From: Flavobacteriaceae bacterium UBA4166
GTDB taxonomy: Bacteria > Bacteroidota > Bacteroidia > Flavobacteriales > Flavobacteriaceae
Direction: 5' to 3'
DNA: 62,394 nucleotides
Assembly: GCA_002379985.1 (NCBI GenBank)
Contig: DFVG01000011.1
Span: 1,158 to 63,551 of the forward strand
A program made the translations under genes and the position numbers. Below are positions 51,794-60,296 of the stretch, piece after piece (the stretch's first letter is position 1; every line of letters starts with the position of its first letter). The notes under the pieces were generated by a model. That model was not told where the DNA came from and searched no databases. It saw nothing but the letters and a program-made list of their open reading frames with translations.

Positions 51794-52546
51794 TTAGGAT
51801 TGGTTTGAGACATAGTTCAAAATCTGTTGTAACTCCTCTTCATCACGAAATGAACGTTGATATTTTCGAGAATAGTCAAGAGCCATATCTTTTTCTTCTT
51901 TGGAAAGAATCTTCAAAACATTGCGTTTTGTAAGTCGGATTTCTTCCAAGGCACCATTCTGCAATACATAATAGCTTGATTGCTGGATGATTTTATCCCG
52001 CATTTGACCCAGCATGGGATTTGGGCTTCCCTCTTTGATCTTTACGCTGTATTTTTTGACTAACTGAAAGTTAGCCCCATCAAATATAAGCTCGTACACC
52101 TTGTTCGGTTCTGCATTTGAACCATGTGTAATAAAAGTTCGATTTCCTACTATCGCTTTGCTAAACAAATTAGCGTCGAATGTAAAGAGCGAATCTTCAG
52201 ACATTTTTGCAATAAAGGATTTTCGCCGAATATCGTAGTTTACGCTGTTAATACGATACTTTTTATCGGAAGCGAAAAAAGTAGCTGATTGTTTCCAGTC
52301 GTCAAACAATAAGGAAGATCCTTCCATGGAGGCCTCTGCAAAGATAAGGTCATCGAACTCCAGTATATTGAGACCAAGAATTTTCGAAAAGGTACCTTGG
52401 ATATTGATCAAGGTACCTTCTTGATTGGCTTGTAGTCCGTTAATATTGGTAGAAGCCCCTGCAAAGGATGTAGTTGTTTGAGATTGATTTTGACCAAACA
52501 AGAACGCTGTGACCAAAATCATTAAGATGCTGATTTGAATTTTCAT
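51794..52546 (-). CDS. Secreted protein of the tandem paralogue family (copy 2)
   Basis: A 250 aa exported protein (signal ending LFGQ). It shares the family core: GSSLLFDDWKQSATFF, DIRRKSFIAKMSEDSLFTF, YELIFDGANFQLVKKY, KEGSPNPMLGQMRDKII, TKRNVLKIL and a C-terminal RSFRDEEELQQILNYV. Its N-terminal linker is Thr/Gln/Asn-rich. No known function. A weak AT-rich terminator precedes it (52565-52593), so it may have its own promoter. Confidence 0.78.
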   Translation of the reverse strand: MKIQISILMILVTAFLFGQNQSQTTTSFAGASTNINGLQANQEGTLINIQGTFSKILGLNILEFDDLIFAEASMEGSSLLFDDWKQSATFFASDKKYRINSVNYDIRRKSFIAKMSEDSLFTFDANLFSKAIVGNRTFITHGSNAEPNKVYELIFDGANFQLVKKYSVKIKEGSPNPMLGQMRDKIIQQSSYYVLQNGALEEIRLTKRNVLKILSKEEKDMALDYSRKYQRSFRDEEELQQILNYVSNQS

Positions 52547-52564
52547 ATCAAAAGGTTTAAGATT

Positions 52565-52593
52565 GAAACAAAAACTAATTGACGATCAATTAG
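52565..52593 (-). terminator. AT-rich hairpin after copy 1 of the tandem family
   Basis: Stem CTAATTGA / TCAATTAG (52575-52582, 52586-52593) with a 3-base loop, followed on the minus strand by TTTTTGTTT. The stem is AT-rich, so efficiency is uncertain; it might instead be a regulator site. Confidence 0.55.
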
Positions 52594-52635
52594 CACCTAA
52601 AATTTAAAAACTTCTAACAGGCAATCTACACTAGA

Positions 52636-53364
52636 TTACTGATGCTGAATGAAATTGAGAATCTTTTGAAGATCATTTTCATCTCTAAAGGACATTTCGT
52701 ACTTCCGCGCATAATCTTCAGCAAGCTCTCGTTTTTCTTTGTCTAGTAAATCGAGAATGTTACGTTTGTTAAAACGAATTTCTTTCAATTCTGTAGGAGT
52801 ATCCACAAAATAATCTGAGGTTTGAATGATTTTATCACGCATACGACCGATCATCGGATTTGGATTTCCGGGCTGAATATACGTTTCGTAACGCTTCAAA
52901 ATGGCGAAATCCTCCCCCTCAAAAATTACTTCAAAAATTACTTGACGCTTTAAAGGTTCAAAATAATAACTCTTGAATGTTTTACCTCCTAAATTGATCT
53001 TCTCAATACTTGCGAAGTTCCAACCTCGGATAGAATCACTTTTTTTACTTTCGAACATACTTCTTTGAATGTTGAAGTTCATGTTGCTCGTTGTAAAGAA
53101 ACCGCCTGTTTTAGGATAAACACGTGCCGTGTTATCCCAGCGATCGAACAAATACACAGAACCCTCCCGATCAAATTTCGGATTGTAAAATACAGCACTT
53201 CCCTGAAGGTTCGCACTAGCATTGGTGTTTTGTGAAATATTCTGTAAAATTTGTGTGTTGGCGCTATTATTAGCGTCTACATTGTTTCTACCATTGTTGT
53301 CATCCGGCTGTGCCGAAACAATTAAAGAACATAACAATAGAGGTAACAGAAAAAAGTTTTTCAT
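52636..53364 (-). CDS. Secreted protein of the tandem paralogue family (copy 1)
   Basis: A 242 aa exported protein (signal ending IVSAQ), first in the tandem. After an Asn-rich linker (about residues 20-55) it has the family core: GSVYLFDRWDNTARVY, NIQRSMFESKKSDSI, FEVIFEGEDFAILKRYETYI, QPGNPNPMIGRMRDKII, NKRNILDLL and the C-terminal MSFRDENDLQKILNFI. It lies after the rplQ terminator, separated from it by a short gap that holds TATACTTTG. Function unknown. Confidence 0.78.
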   Translation of the reverse strand: MKNFFLLPLLLCSLIVSAQPDDNNGRNNVDANNSANTQILQNISQNTNASANLQGSAVFYNPKFDREGSVYLFDRWDNTARVYPKTGGFFTTSNMNFNIQRSMFESKKSDSIRGWNFASIEKINLGGKTFKSYYFEPLKRQVIFEVIFEGEDFAILKRYETYIQPGNPNPMIGRMRDKIIQTSDYFVDTPTELKEIRFNKRNILDLLDKEKRELAEDYARKYEMSFRDENDLQKILNFIQHQ

Positions 53365-53406
53365 AGATTTTTTAAATTTTAGGTAATCAAATAAACAAAG
53401 TATATG

Positions 53407-53443
53407 CCAAAAAAGGGTAAGGCTTTACAAAACCTTACCCTTT
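53407..53443 (-). terminator. Terminator of the ribosomal/rpoA operon
   Basis: Perfect 11-bp stem AAAGGGTAAGG / CCTTACCCTTT (53412-53422, 53433-53443) with a 10-base loop and a T-run on the minus strand, about 40 bases after rplQ. Confidence 0.9.
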
Positions 53444-53482
53444 CAATATATTAAAAATTATAAAGCAATGATATTTTACTTC

Positions 53483-53959
53483 TTATTCTTCTTCTTTAGA
53501 GGCTTTGGTTGTTGTTGCAGCTGCTGCTGTTGCCTTTCCACCACCACGACGACTACGACGTGTTGACTTCTTCTTCGTAGGTTTTCCTGCGTTGTACAAT
53601 TCGTTGTAATCAACCAATTCGATCATGGCCATTTCAGCACTATCTCCCAAACGACTACCCAATTTGATAATACGAGTATATCCTCCGGGACGGTCTCCAA
53701 CTTTTACTGCCACTTCACGGAACAATTCGGTAACGGCATCTTTTTGACGCAGTTTACTGAATACGATACGACGGTTGTGAGTCGTGTCGTTTTTTGACTT
53801 TGTCACCAACGGTTCTACGAATTGTTTCAATGCTTTCGCCTTCGCAACAGTAGTATTGATACGTTTATGCTCAATCAAGGAGCACGCCATATTGGCCAAC
53901 ATTGCCTTGCGGTGCGCTGTCTTTCTTCCTAAGTGATTGAATTTCTTTCGATGTCTCAT
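53483..53959 (-). CDS. rplQ: Ribosomal protein bL17
   Basis: Large-subunit protein at the exit-tunnel side. The first about 115 residues match the family (MRHRKKFNHLGRKTAHRKAM, LIEHKRINTTVAKAKAL, YTRIIKLGSRLGDSAEMA). The 158 aa chain also has a Lys/Arg- then Ala/Thr-rich tail of about 40 residues, seen in many Bacteroidota. It is the last gene of the operon, before the terminator. Confidence 0.97.
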   Translation of the reverse strand: MRHRKKFNHLGRKTAHRKAMLANMACSLIEHKRINTTVAKAKALKQFVEPLVTKSKNDTTHNRRIVFSKLRQKDAVTELFREVAVKVGDRPGGYTRIIKLGSRLGDSAEMAMIELVDYNELYNAGKPTKKKSTRRSRRGGGKATAAAATTTKASKEEE

Positions 53960-53986
53960 TTTCTTAAACTTAAATGACCAGTATTC

Positions 53987-54979
53987 CTAGTCCTTATCTA
54001 ATTTATATTTTGATAAATCCATACCGAAGCTAAGTCCTTTGGTACTTACCAACTCTTCTAGTTCTGTAAGTGATTTTTTTCCGAAATTCCTGAACTTCAT
54101 CAAGTCGTTCTTGTTGTAGGAAACCAAATCTCCTAAAGTATCTACCTCTGCTGCTTTCAGACAATTCAAGGCACGAACGCTCAGATCCATATCGACTAGT
54201 TTCGTCTTCAACAATTGACGCATGTGTAAGGACTCCTCATCATAGGTTTCCGTTTGTGCGATCTCATCGGCTTCTAAGGTAATGCGCTCATCACTGAACA
54301 ACATAAAGTGGTGGATCAACGTTTTAGCTGCTTCCGTAAGGGCATCTTTAGGATGAATGGAACCGTCGGTAATAATTTCAAATACCAACTTTTCATAATC
54401 CGTTTTCTGCTCTACACGATAGTTTTCAATGCTATACTTCACATTTTTGATCGGCGTATAGATCGAATCCGTAAAGATCGTTCCTAAAGGCGCATTCGAC
54501 TTTTTGTTTTCTTCAGCGGGAACGTATCCACGTCCTTTTTCAATAGTGATCTCAAAATTAAGATTCACTTTTTTATCCATATGACAAACCACTAAATCTG
54601 GATTCAATACTTGGAATCCTGAAATGAACTTCTGGAAGTCTCCAGCGGTTAGGGTTTCTGATCCGGAAACAGAAATGGTAACGGTTTCGTTATCGATCTC
54701 GTCAATTTGACGTTTAAAACGAATCTGCTTCAGATTCAGGATGATCTCAGTAACATCTTCCACCACACCGGCGATAGTTGAAAACTCGTGATCTACTCCT
54801 TCAATGCGAACCGAAGTAATGGCAAACCCTTCTAAAGAGCTTAACAATACTCGTCTCAATGCGTTACCAACCGTTAATCCATAACCGGGTTCCAAGGGAC
54901 GAAATTCAAATTTCCCCTCGAAATCGGTGGAATTAATCATGATAACTTTATCAGGCTTCTGAAATGTAAATACTGCCAT
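53987..54979 (-). CDS. rpoA: RNA polymerase subunit alpha
   Basis: 330 aa, normal length. The N-terminal dimerisation domain (FRPLEPGYGLTVGNALRRVLLSSLEG) assembles the core enzyme, and the C-terminal domain (LNCLKAAEVDTLGDLVSYNKNDLMKFRNFGKKSL) contacts promoter DNA and activators. It lies between rpsD and rplQ, as in other bacteria, so its dosage follows ribosome synthesis. Confidence 0.98.
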   Translation of the reverse strand: MAVFTFQKPDKVIMINSTDFEGKFEFRPLEPGYGLTVGNALRRVLLSSLEGFAITSVRIEGVDHEFSTIAGVVEDVTEIILNLKQIRFKRQIDEIDNETVTISVSGSETLTAGDFQKFISGFQVLNPDLVVCHMDKKVNLNFEITIEKGRGYVPAEENKKSNAPLGTIFTDSIYTPIKNVKYSIENYRVEQKTDYEKLVFEIITDGSIHPKDALTEAAKTLIHHFMLFSDERITLEADEIAQTETYDEESLHMRQLLKTKLVDMDLSVRALNCLKAAEVDTLGDLVSYNKNDLMKFRNFGKKSLTELEELVSTKGLSFGMDLSKYKLDKD

Positions 54980-55000
54980 AATATGACGGGTGTGTTTTTA

Positions 55001-55606
55001 TTATTTAGAATATAATTCTACGATGAACTGCTCGTTGATGTTTTCAGGAATCTGGATACGCTGAGGTACCGATACAAAAGTTCCTTCTTTTAAGTCACCA
55101 TTCCAAGTGATCCATTCGTATACGTGACTTGCGTTATCCAACGATGCTTCAATCGCGGTAAGTGATTTCGATTTTTCACGAACCCCTACCACGTCACCGG
55201 CTTTCAATTGATAGGAAGGAATGTTTACCTTCTCACCATTCACGGTAATGTGACGGTGTGACACCAATTGACGCGCTGCAGGACGGCTTGGGGCAATCCC
55301 CATACGGTACACTACATTGTCTAAACGCGATTCACAAAGCTGAAGCAATACCTCACCGGTAATTCCGGGAGCTGCCGTAGCTTTCTTAAACATGTTTCGG
55401 AATTGACGCTCTAAAATACCATAAGTATATTTTGCTTTTTGTTTTTCAGCAAGCTGAATTGCGTATTCCGACTTTTTTCCACGACGACGGTTATTACCGT
55501 GCTGCCCCGGAGGGTAATTTCTTTTTTCGAAAGACTTATCGTCTCCGAAGATAGCCTCACCAAACTTTCGGGCTATTTTAGTTTTTGGACCAGTATATCT
55601 TGCCAT
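55001..55606 (-). CDS. rpsD: Ribosomal protein uS4
   Basis: Primary 16S rRNA-binding protein that nucleates the 30S body. At 201 aa it has the S4 N-terminal part (KFGEAIFG, NYPPGQHG) without zinc-binding cysteines, and the S4 RNA-binding domain (CESRLDNVVYRMGIAPSRPAARQLVSHRHI). The 94-base gap upstream, to rpsK, is the widest in this part of the operon and holds a short inverted repeat, a possible site of S4 feedback. Confidence 0.98.
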   Translation of the reverse strand: MARYTGPKTKIARKFGEAIFGDDKSFEKRNYPPGQHGNNRRRGKKSEYAIQLAEKQKAKYTYGILERQFRNMFKKATAAPGITGEVLLQLCESRLDNVVYRMGIAPSRPAARQLVSHRHITVNGEKVNIPSYQLKAGDVVGVREKSKSLTAIEASLDNASHVYEWITWNGDLKEGTFVSVPQRIQIPENINEQFIVELYSK

Positions 55607-55629
55607 TTCTATTGATTTATTGAAGGGAA

Positions 55630-55644
55630 CCTTAAATTAAGGTC
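55630..55644. repeat. Inverted repeat in the rpsK-rpsD gap
   Basis: ACCTTAA and TTAAGGT are separated by one base, in the longest gap of the alpha operon, 24 bases before rpsD. It may be part of an RNA structure that controls rpsD. There is no T-tract, so it is not a terminator. Confidence 0.35.
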
Positions 55645-55700
55645 GTTGTTAGCTTATCCTCTAAGGTTCTTAATTCCTTCAGATTATTGATATTGAATAA

Positions 55701-56099
55701 TTATACTCTTCGTCGTTTTGGAGGTCGACATCCATTGTGCGGAAGTGGAGTAACGTCAATGATCTCTGTTACTTCAATTCCAGCGTTGTGAATAGAACGA
55801 ATTGCTGACTCACGCCCATTTCCAGGACCTTTTACGTATACTTTTACTTTACGTAGACCTGCTGCATGAGCTACTCCTGAAGCATCTTCAGCCGCCAATT
55901 GGGCAGCATAAGGAGTGTTCTTCTTAGAACCTCTAAAGCCCATTTTTCCGGCAGAAGACCAAGAAATCACATCTCCGTTCTTATTCGTTAACGAAATGAT
56001 GATGTTGTTGAAAGAAGCAGTAACGTGCGCTTCTCCAACCGACTCAACATTTACTTTCCGCTTTTTAGCGGTTTTCGCTTTTGGGTTAGACTTTGCCAT
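55701..56099 (-). CDS. rpsK: Ribosomal protein uS11
   Basis: 30S platform protein near the E site. The 132 aa sequence shows the family core (GEAHVTASFNNIIISLTN, SSAGKMGFRGSKKNTPYAAQ, VKGPGNGRESAIRSI and the C-terminal DVTPLPHNGCRPPKRRRV). It starts 9 bases after rpsM. Confidence 0.98.
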   Translation of the reverse strand: MAKSNPKAKTAKKRKVNVESVGEAHVTASFNNIIISLTNKNGDVISWSSAGKMGFRGSKKNTPYAAQLAAEDASGVAHAAGLRKVKVYVKGPGNGRESAIRSIHNAGIEVTEIIDVTPLPHNGCRPPKRRRV

Positions 56100-56108
56100 T
56101 TCTAGTGA

Positions 56109-56483
56109 TTATTTGGTTGCCTTCTTCTTGTTAGCAACAGTTTTACGTTTTCCTTTTCTTGTTCTGGAGTTATTCTTTGTACGCTGTCCTCGTAAAGGAA
56201 GTCCAGCTCTGTGACGAATACCTCTGTAACATCCGATGTCCATCAAGCGTTTAATGCTTAACTGAACTTCGCTACGTAGCTCACCTTCGATTTTAAACGA
56301 TCCAACCGCTTCACGAATGTTTCCGATTTCATCATCGTTCCACTCGTGAACCTTTTTGTCTTCGTCCACTCCGGCTTTTTCAAGTATTTCTTGGGCACGG
56401 CTTTTTCCGATTCCATAGATATACGTTAACGCGATTACACCCCTCTTTTGTTTAGGGATATCGACACCTGCGATTCTTGCCAT
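56109..56483 (-). CDS. rpsM: Ribosomal protein uS13
   Basis: 30S head protein that contacts the 50S subunit and P-site tRNA. The 124 aa chain has ARIAGVDIPKQKRGVIALTYIYGIG, the helical body, and a basic tail with GLPLRGQRTKNNSRTRKGKRK. It starts 2 bases after the rpmJ stop. Confidence 0.98.
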   Translation of the reverse strand: MARIAGVDIPKQKRGVIALTYIYGIGKSRAQEILEKAGVDEDKKVHEWNDDEIGNIREAVGSFKIEGELRSEVQLSIKRLMDIGCYRGIRHRAGLPLRGQRTKNNSRTRKGKRKTVANKKKATK

Positions 56484-56485
56484 AA

Positions 56486-56602
56486 TTATCCTTGTCTTTG
56501 TTTGAACTTAGGGTTCTTTTTATTAATTACATATAGTCTGCCTTTTCTGCGAACAATTTTGCAGTCGGCACTTCTTTTCTTTATAGATGCTCTTACTTTC
56601 AT
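56486..56602 (-). CDS. rpmJ: Ribosomal protein bL36, zinc-free form
   Basis: A 38 aa protein, located by translating the gap between infA and rpsM: it starts MKVRASIKKRSADCKIVRRK and ends FKQRQG. Position and ends match bL36. Of the four zinc ligands of the classical form, only Cys14 remains; the positions equivalent to Cys11, Cys27 and His33 are Ser, Asn and Phe, so it cannot bind zinc in the classical way. It lies 4 bases after infA. Confidence 0.95.
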   Translation of the reverse strand: MKVRASIKKRSADCKIVRRKGRLYVINKKNPKFKQRQG

Positions 56603-56606
56603 AACC

Positions 56607-56822
56607 TTAGTATCTGTATGTTATTCGAGCCTTTGTTAAATCGTAAGGGCTCATTTCTAATTTTACTTTATCTCCGGGTAACAACTTAATGTAGTGCATA
56701 CGCATTTTACCCGAAATATGGGCGGTCACGATATGACCGTTTTCCAATTCTACTCGAAACATCGCATTAGACAATGCTTCTACGATGGTTCCATCTTGTT
56801 CTATTGCGGGTTGTTTTGCCAT
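56607..56822 (-). CDS. infA: Translation initiation factor IF-1
   Basis: A 71 aa OB-fold protein that binds the ribosomal A site during initiation. The sequence contains the family core AKQPAIEQDGTIVEALSNAMF, HISGKMRMHYIKLLPGDKV and SPYDLTKARITYR. It lies between secY and rpmJ, the usual place, 3 bases after secY. Confidence 0.98.
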   Translation of the reverse strand: MAKQPAIEQDGTIVEALSNAMFRVELENGHIVTAHISGKMRMHYIKLLPGDKVKLEMSPYDLTKARITYRY

Positions 56823-56825
56823 AAT

Positions 56826-58169
56826 TTATGCTACTGCTTTTCTGTTTTTACCACTCTTCATCAAGCCATCATAATGACGGTTCAATAAGTAGGAGTTAAT
56901 TTGTTGCATGGTATCGATCGCAACCCCTACCATAATAAGGAGCGAAGTACCACCGTAGAACAATGCCCATCCCGACTGGATTCCTAAAATCTTTACAACA
57001 AACGCAGGAAATACTGCGATCAATGCCAAGAAAATAGACCCAGGAAGGGTAATTTGTGACATAATTCTATCTAAATATTCAGCGGTGTCTGTTCCGGGTT
57101 TAATTCCGGGTATGAATCCACCACTGCGTTTCAAGTCGTCAGCCATCTTATTGGTAGGCACCGTAATTGCGGTGTAAAAGTACGTAAATATGATAATTAA
57201 CGCAGCAAACACCAGATTATACCACAAGCCAAAGATATCGCTAAAATTAGCTTGAATGGTTTGCGCCCATTCGCTTTCAGACAAGCTCGCAACCGCTGAC
57301 GGCACGAACATAATTGCTTGTGCAAAGATGATTGGCATTACTCCGGAAGCATTTAGCTTCAACGGAATAAACTGACGGGCTCCAAAAATGTTCTTTTCAT
57401 ACCCTCCGGTAGCCGTACGTCTCGCATACTGAACCGGAATCTTCCGAACCGCCATGACCAACATCACAGAGGCCAAAATTATTACGAACCAGATCACCAA
57501 TTCAATCAAGATCATAATCAACCCGCCATTTGATTCAAATACACGAGCTGCGAATTCTTGAACGAATGATAACGGTAGCGTTGCGATGATCCCTACCATA
57601 ATAAGAATAGAGATACCGTTTCCAATTCCCTTATCAGTAATCTTCTCACCCAACCACATGGCGAAAATACATCCCGTTACCAAAATAATGGTCGAAGAGA
57701 TGTAGAACATAGGCGTTTGTCCTAAAATAAACGCTTCTGTTGGAACGCCTAATGCAGGCAAACCGGCCAAATAACTTGGTGCTTGAATCAAACAAATACC
57801 GATGGTCAACCAACGCGTAATTTGTGTGATCTTTTTTCTACCACTTTCACCTTCTTTCTGAAGCTTCTGTAAGTACGGTACTGCTATCTGCATTAACTGT
57901 ACCACAATGGAAGCCGAGATGTAAGGCATGATCCCCAGTGCAAAGACGGAAGCATTTGCAAACGCCCCTCCGGTAAATGCATTCAGTAAACCGCCAATCC
58001 CTCCAGTATCAAAATTACCAGCAAATTCGCTAAGTCGTGAAGCATCGATACCAGGAAGTACCACTTGGGCACCAAATCGGTATACCAATAAAAAGCCCAG
58101 CGTCACCATAATACGGTCACGCAGTTCTTCTATCTTGAAAACATTCTTTAAGGTCTCAATAAATTTCAT
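56826..58169 (-). CDS. secY: Preprotein translocase subunit SecY
   Basis: Channel-forming subunit of the Sec translocon in the inner membrane. At 447 aa it has ten membrane segments; the plug region (TGGIGGLLNAFTGG) and the conserved GIGNGISILI and YARRTATGGYEKNI segments are visible. It lies in the spc operon between rplO and infA, and works with the SecDF encoded elsewhere in this window. Confidence 0.98.
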   Translation of the reverse strand: MKFIETLKNVFKIEELRDRIMVTLGFLLVYRFGAQVVLPGIDASRLSEFAGNFDTGGIGGLLNAFTGGAFANASVFALGIMPYISASIVVQLMQIAVPYLQKLQKEGESGRKKITQITRWLTIGICLIQAPSYLAGLPALGVPTEAFILGQTPMFYISSTIILVTGCIFAMWLGEKITDKGIGNGISILIMVGIIATLPLSFVQEFAARVFESNGGLIMILIELVIWFVIILASVMLVMAVRKIPVQYARRTATGGYEKNIFGARQFIPLKLNASGVMPIIFAQAIMFVPSAVASLSESEWAQTIQANFSDIFGLWYNLVFAALIIIFTYFYTAITVPTNKMADDLKRSGGFIPGIKPGTDTAEYLDRIMSQITLPGSIFLALIAVFPAFVVKILGIQSGWALFYGGTSLLIMVGVAIDTMQQINSYLLNRHYDGLMKSGKNRKAVA

Positions 58170-58182
58170 CCTTGTTCTAAGA

Positions 58183-58635
58183 TTAAAGGGTTACGGCTTC
58201 ACCTCCTGCAGCTTCGATAGCTTTCTGAGCAGAAGCAGTAAACTTATGAGCAGACACTTTTAGTTTCGCCTTCAGTTCTCCTCTTCCCAAAATCTTCACC
58301 ATATCGTTCTTATGAGCTAAGCCCATCTCCACCATAGTGTCGAAATCTATTGTATCCTTAATTTTTTTATCATCTACCAATTGTTGCAATGTATCTACAT
58401 TGATTCCTTGGTATTCTTTTCGGTTACGATTGTTGAAACCAAACTTCGGCACACGACGCTGTAAAGGCATTTGCCCTCCTTCGAATCCAATTTTCTTGGA
58501 GTATCCAGAACGAGACTTAGCTCCTTTGTGTCCACGGGTGGCAGTTCCGCCTTTTCCGCTTCCTTGGCCACGCCCTACGCGCTTTCCTTGGTTTTTAACC
58601 GAACCTTCTGCTGGTTTTAAGTTACTTAAATCCAT
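58183..58635 (-). CDS. rplO: Ribosomal protein uL15
   Basis: 50S protein that binds 23S rRNA late in assembly. The 150 aa chain has the typical Gly-rich basic N-terminal arm (GRGQGSGKGGTATRGHKG) and the conserved FEGGQMPLQRRVPKFGFNN core. It starts 10 bases after rpmD. Confidence 0.97.
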   Translation of the reverse strand: MDLSNLKPAEGSVKNQGKRVGRGQGSGKGGTATRGHKGAKSRSGYSKKIGFEGGQMPLQRRVPKFGFNNRNRKEYQGINVDTLQQLVDDKKIKDTIDFDTMVEMGLAHKNDMVKILGRGELKAKLKVSAHKFTASAQKAIEAAGGEAVTL

Positions 58636-58645
58636 TGCGTATCTC

Positions 58646-58825
58646 TTAGTTGGTTTCTACTGAAACCAGGTGATTAACTTTTTTTATCATACCAAGAATA
58701 CTTGGCGTGTCGTCATGTTCTACAGTTTGGCCTATTTTACGTAAGCCAAGTGCTTCAAGCGTTCTTTTTTGATGTTGTGAGCGGTTGATCGCACTGCGAA
58801 CCTTTGTTACTTTGATTTTTGCCAT
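58646..58825 (-). CDS. rpmD: Ribosomal protein uL30
   Basis: A 59 aa 50S protein, located by translating the gap between rpsE and rplO. It starts AKIKVTKVRSAINRS, continues QKRTLEALGLRKIGQTVEH, and ends VNHLVSVETN, all matching uL30. Start at the ATG 58825-58823, stop TAA at 58648-58646. Confidence 0.95.
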   Translation of the reverse strand: MAKIKVTKVRSAINRSQHQKRTLEALGLRKIGQTVEHDDTPSILGMIKKVNHLVSVETN

Positions 58826-58836
58826 GATTCCTGTAA

Positions 58837-59361
58837 TTATCCTTTATACAATTTCTCTAAGGAAATTCCACGTTGTTTCGCTACGGTTTGCGCACTTCGC
58901 AACTGCAATAATGCATCAAAAGTAGCTTTTACCACGTTATGTGGGTTGGATGATCCTTGTGATTTTGACAATACGTCGTGAACGCCCACTGCTTCCAATA
59001 CCGCACGCACCGCTCCACCGGCAATTACTCCGGTACCAGGCGCTGCCGGCAATAAGGTAACGCGAGCTCCTCCGTACTTCCCTTTCTGCTCATGCGGAAG
59101 GGTTGCTTTGTTAAGAGGAATACGTACTAAGTTCTTTTTTGCATCTTCAATCGCTTTAGCGATCGCACTAGCTACGTCTTTCGACTTCCCTAGTCCTTGT
59201 CCTACGACTCCGTTCTCATCTCCAACTACTACGATGGCTGAAAATCCAAAAGCTCTTCCCCCTTTGGTTACTTTGGTAACACGTTGTACTCCTACCAAAC
59301 GATCTTTAAGATCTAGGCCACCGGGTTTTACTGTTTCTACGTTTTTATAATCTTGATACAT
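58837..59361 (-). CDS. rpsE: Ribosomal protein uS5
   Basis: 30S protein involved in translational accuracy. The 174 aa chain has the double-stranded-RNA-like N-terminal part (LKDRLVGVQRVTKVTKGGRAFGF) and the C-terminal domain with GTGVIAGGAVRAVLEAVGV and the SSNPHNVVKATF motif. It follows rplR by 7 bases. Confidence 0.98.
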   Translation of the reverse strand: MYQDYKNVETVKPGGLDLKDRLVGVQRVTKVTKGGRAFGFSAIVVVGDENGVVGQGLGKSKDVASAIAKAIEDAKKNLVRIPLNKATLPHEQKGKYGGARVTLLPAAPGTGVIAGGAVRAVLEAVGVHDVLSKSQGSSNPHNVVKATFDALLQLRSAQTVAKQRGISLEKLYKG

Positions 59362-59368
59362 AATACTT

Positions 59369-59725
59369 TTAGAATTTTAATCCGCCCTCGCGAGCTCCTT
59401 CCGCTAATGATTTAACGCGTCCGTGATACAAATATCCTCCGCGATCGAAAGCAACTGTATCGATCCCTGCTTTTTTAGCTTTTTCGGCAATAGATTGCCC
59501 TACCAATTTTGCAGCGTCACTTTTGTTTACTTTTGATGCGTCAATGTCTTTATCTCTTGAAGATGCAGCCGTAATGGTAGTTCCATTTACATCGTCAATA
59601 AGTTGCGCATAAATTTCTTTATTGCTTCTGAAAACCGCCAAACGAGGTCGCTGTTCTGTTCCAGAGATCGTTTTTCTGATTCGGTAACGAATACGGTTTC
59701 TTCTACTATTTTTAGATAATGCCAT
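59369..59725 (-). CDS. rplR: Ribosomal protein uL18
   Basis: 5S rRNA-binding 50S protein of 118 aa. The basic N-terminal arm (ALSKNSRRNRIRYRIRKTISG), RPRLAVFRSNKEIYAQLIDD, and the C-terminal FDRGGYLYHGRVKSLAEGAREGG are all present. Confidence 0.97.
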   Translation of the reverse strand: MALSKNSRRNRIRYRIRKTISGTEQRPRLAVFRSNKEIYAQLIDDVNGTTITAASSRDKDIDASKVNKSDAAKLVGQSIAEKAKKAGIDTVAFDRGGYLYHGRVKSLAEGAREGGLKF

Positions 59726-59736
59726 AACTTAATTTC

Positions 59737-60279
59737 TTATGCAGATTTACCTGCTTTTCTTCTAATATGTTCACCAACAAATCGAATACCTTTTCCTTTG
59801 TAGGGCTCTGGCTTACGGAAGCTGCGGATTTTCGCGGCAACTTGCCCAACCAATTGTTTGTCGTGTGATGTTAATATTACAATAGGGTTCTTACCTTTTT
59901 CGGATTGTGTTTCCACTTTCACCTCTGGAGCGATGTCCATTACGATGTTATGTGAAAACCCAATAGCCAAATCTAATTTTTGCCCCTGGTTGCTGGCACG
60001 GAATCCAACTCCAACCAATTCTAACTTTTTGGTGAAGCCTTCAGAAACTCCTGCAATCATATTATTGATTAGAGCTCTGTATAAACCATGCTTTGATTTG
60101 TGATCTTTGGCATCAGAAGGACGCTCTACTACAACTTTTCCTTCCTCTACCGATACGCTAACGGCATCAAACTGCTGCGTTAACTCGCCTAATTTCCCTT
60201 TTACAATAACAGCGTTGTCTTTTACTTCAACTATTACGCCTTCTGGGATAGCTACCGGGTTATTACCTATTCTTGACAT
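59737..60279 (-). CDS. rplF: Ribosomal protein uL6
   Basis: 50S protein near the factor-binding site, 180 aa. Two related domains are visible, with SRIGNNPVAIPEGVIVEVKD at the start and the family-defining RKPEPYKGKGIRFVGEHIRRKAGK at the end. Confidence 0.98.
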   Translation of the reverse strand: MSRIGNNPVAIPEGVIVEVKDNAVIVKGKLGELTQQFDAVSVSVEEGKVVVERPSDAKDHKSKHGLYRALINNMIAGVSEGFTKKLELVGVGFRASNQGQKLDLAIGFSHNIVMDIAPEVKVETQSEKGKNPIVILTSHDKQLVGQVAAKIRSFRKPEPYKGKGIRFVGEHIRRKAGKSA

Positions 60280-60296
60280 TTCTTGTCTTTATTTAA

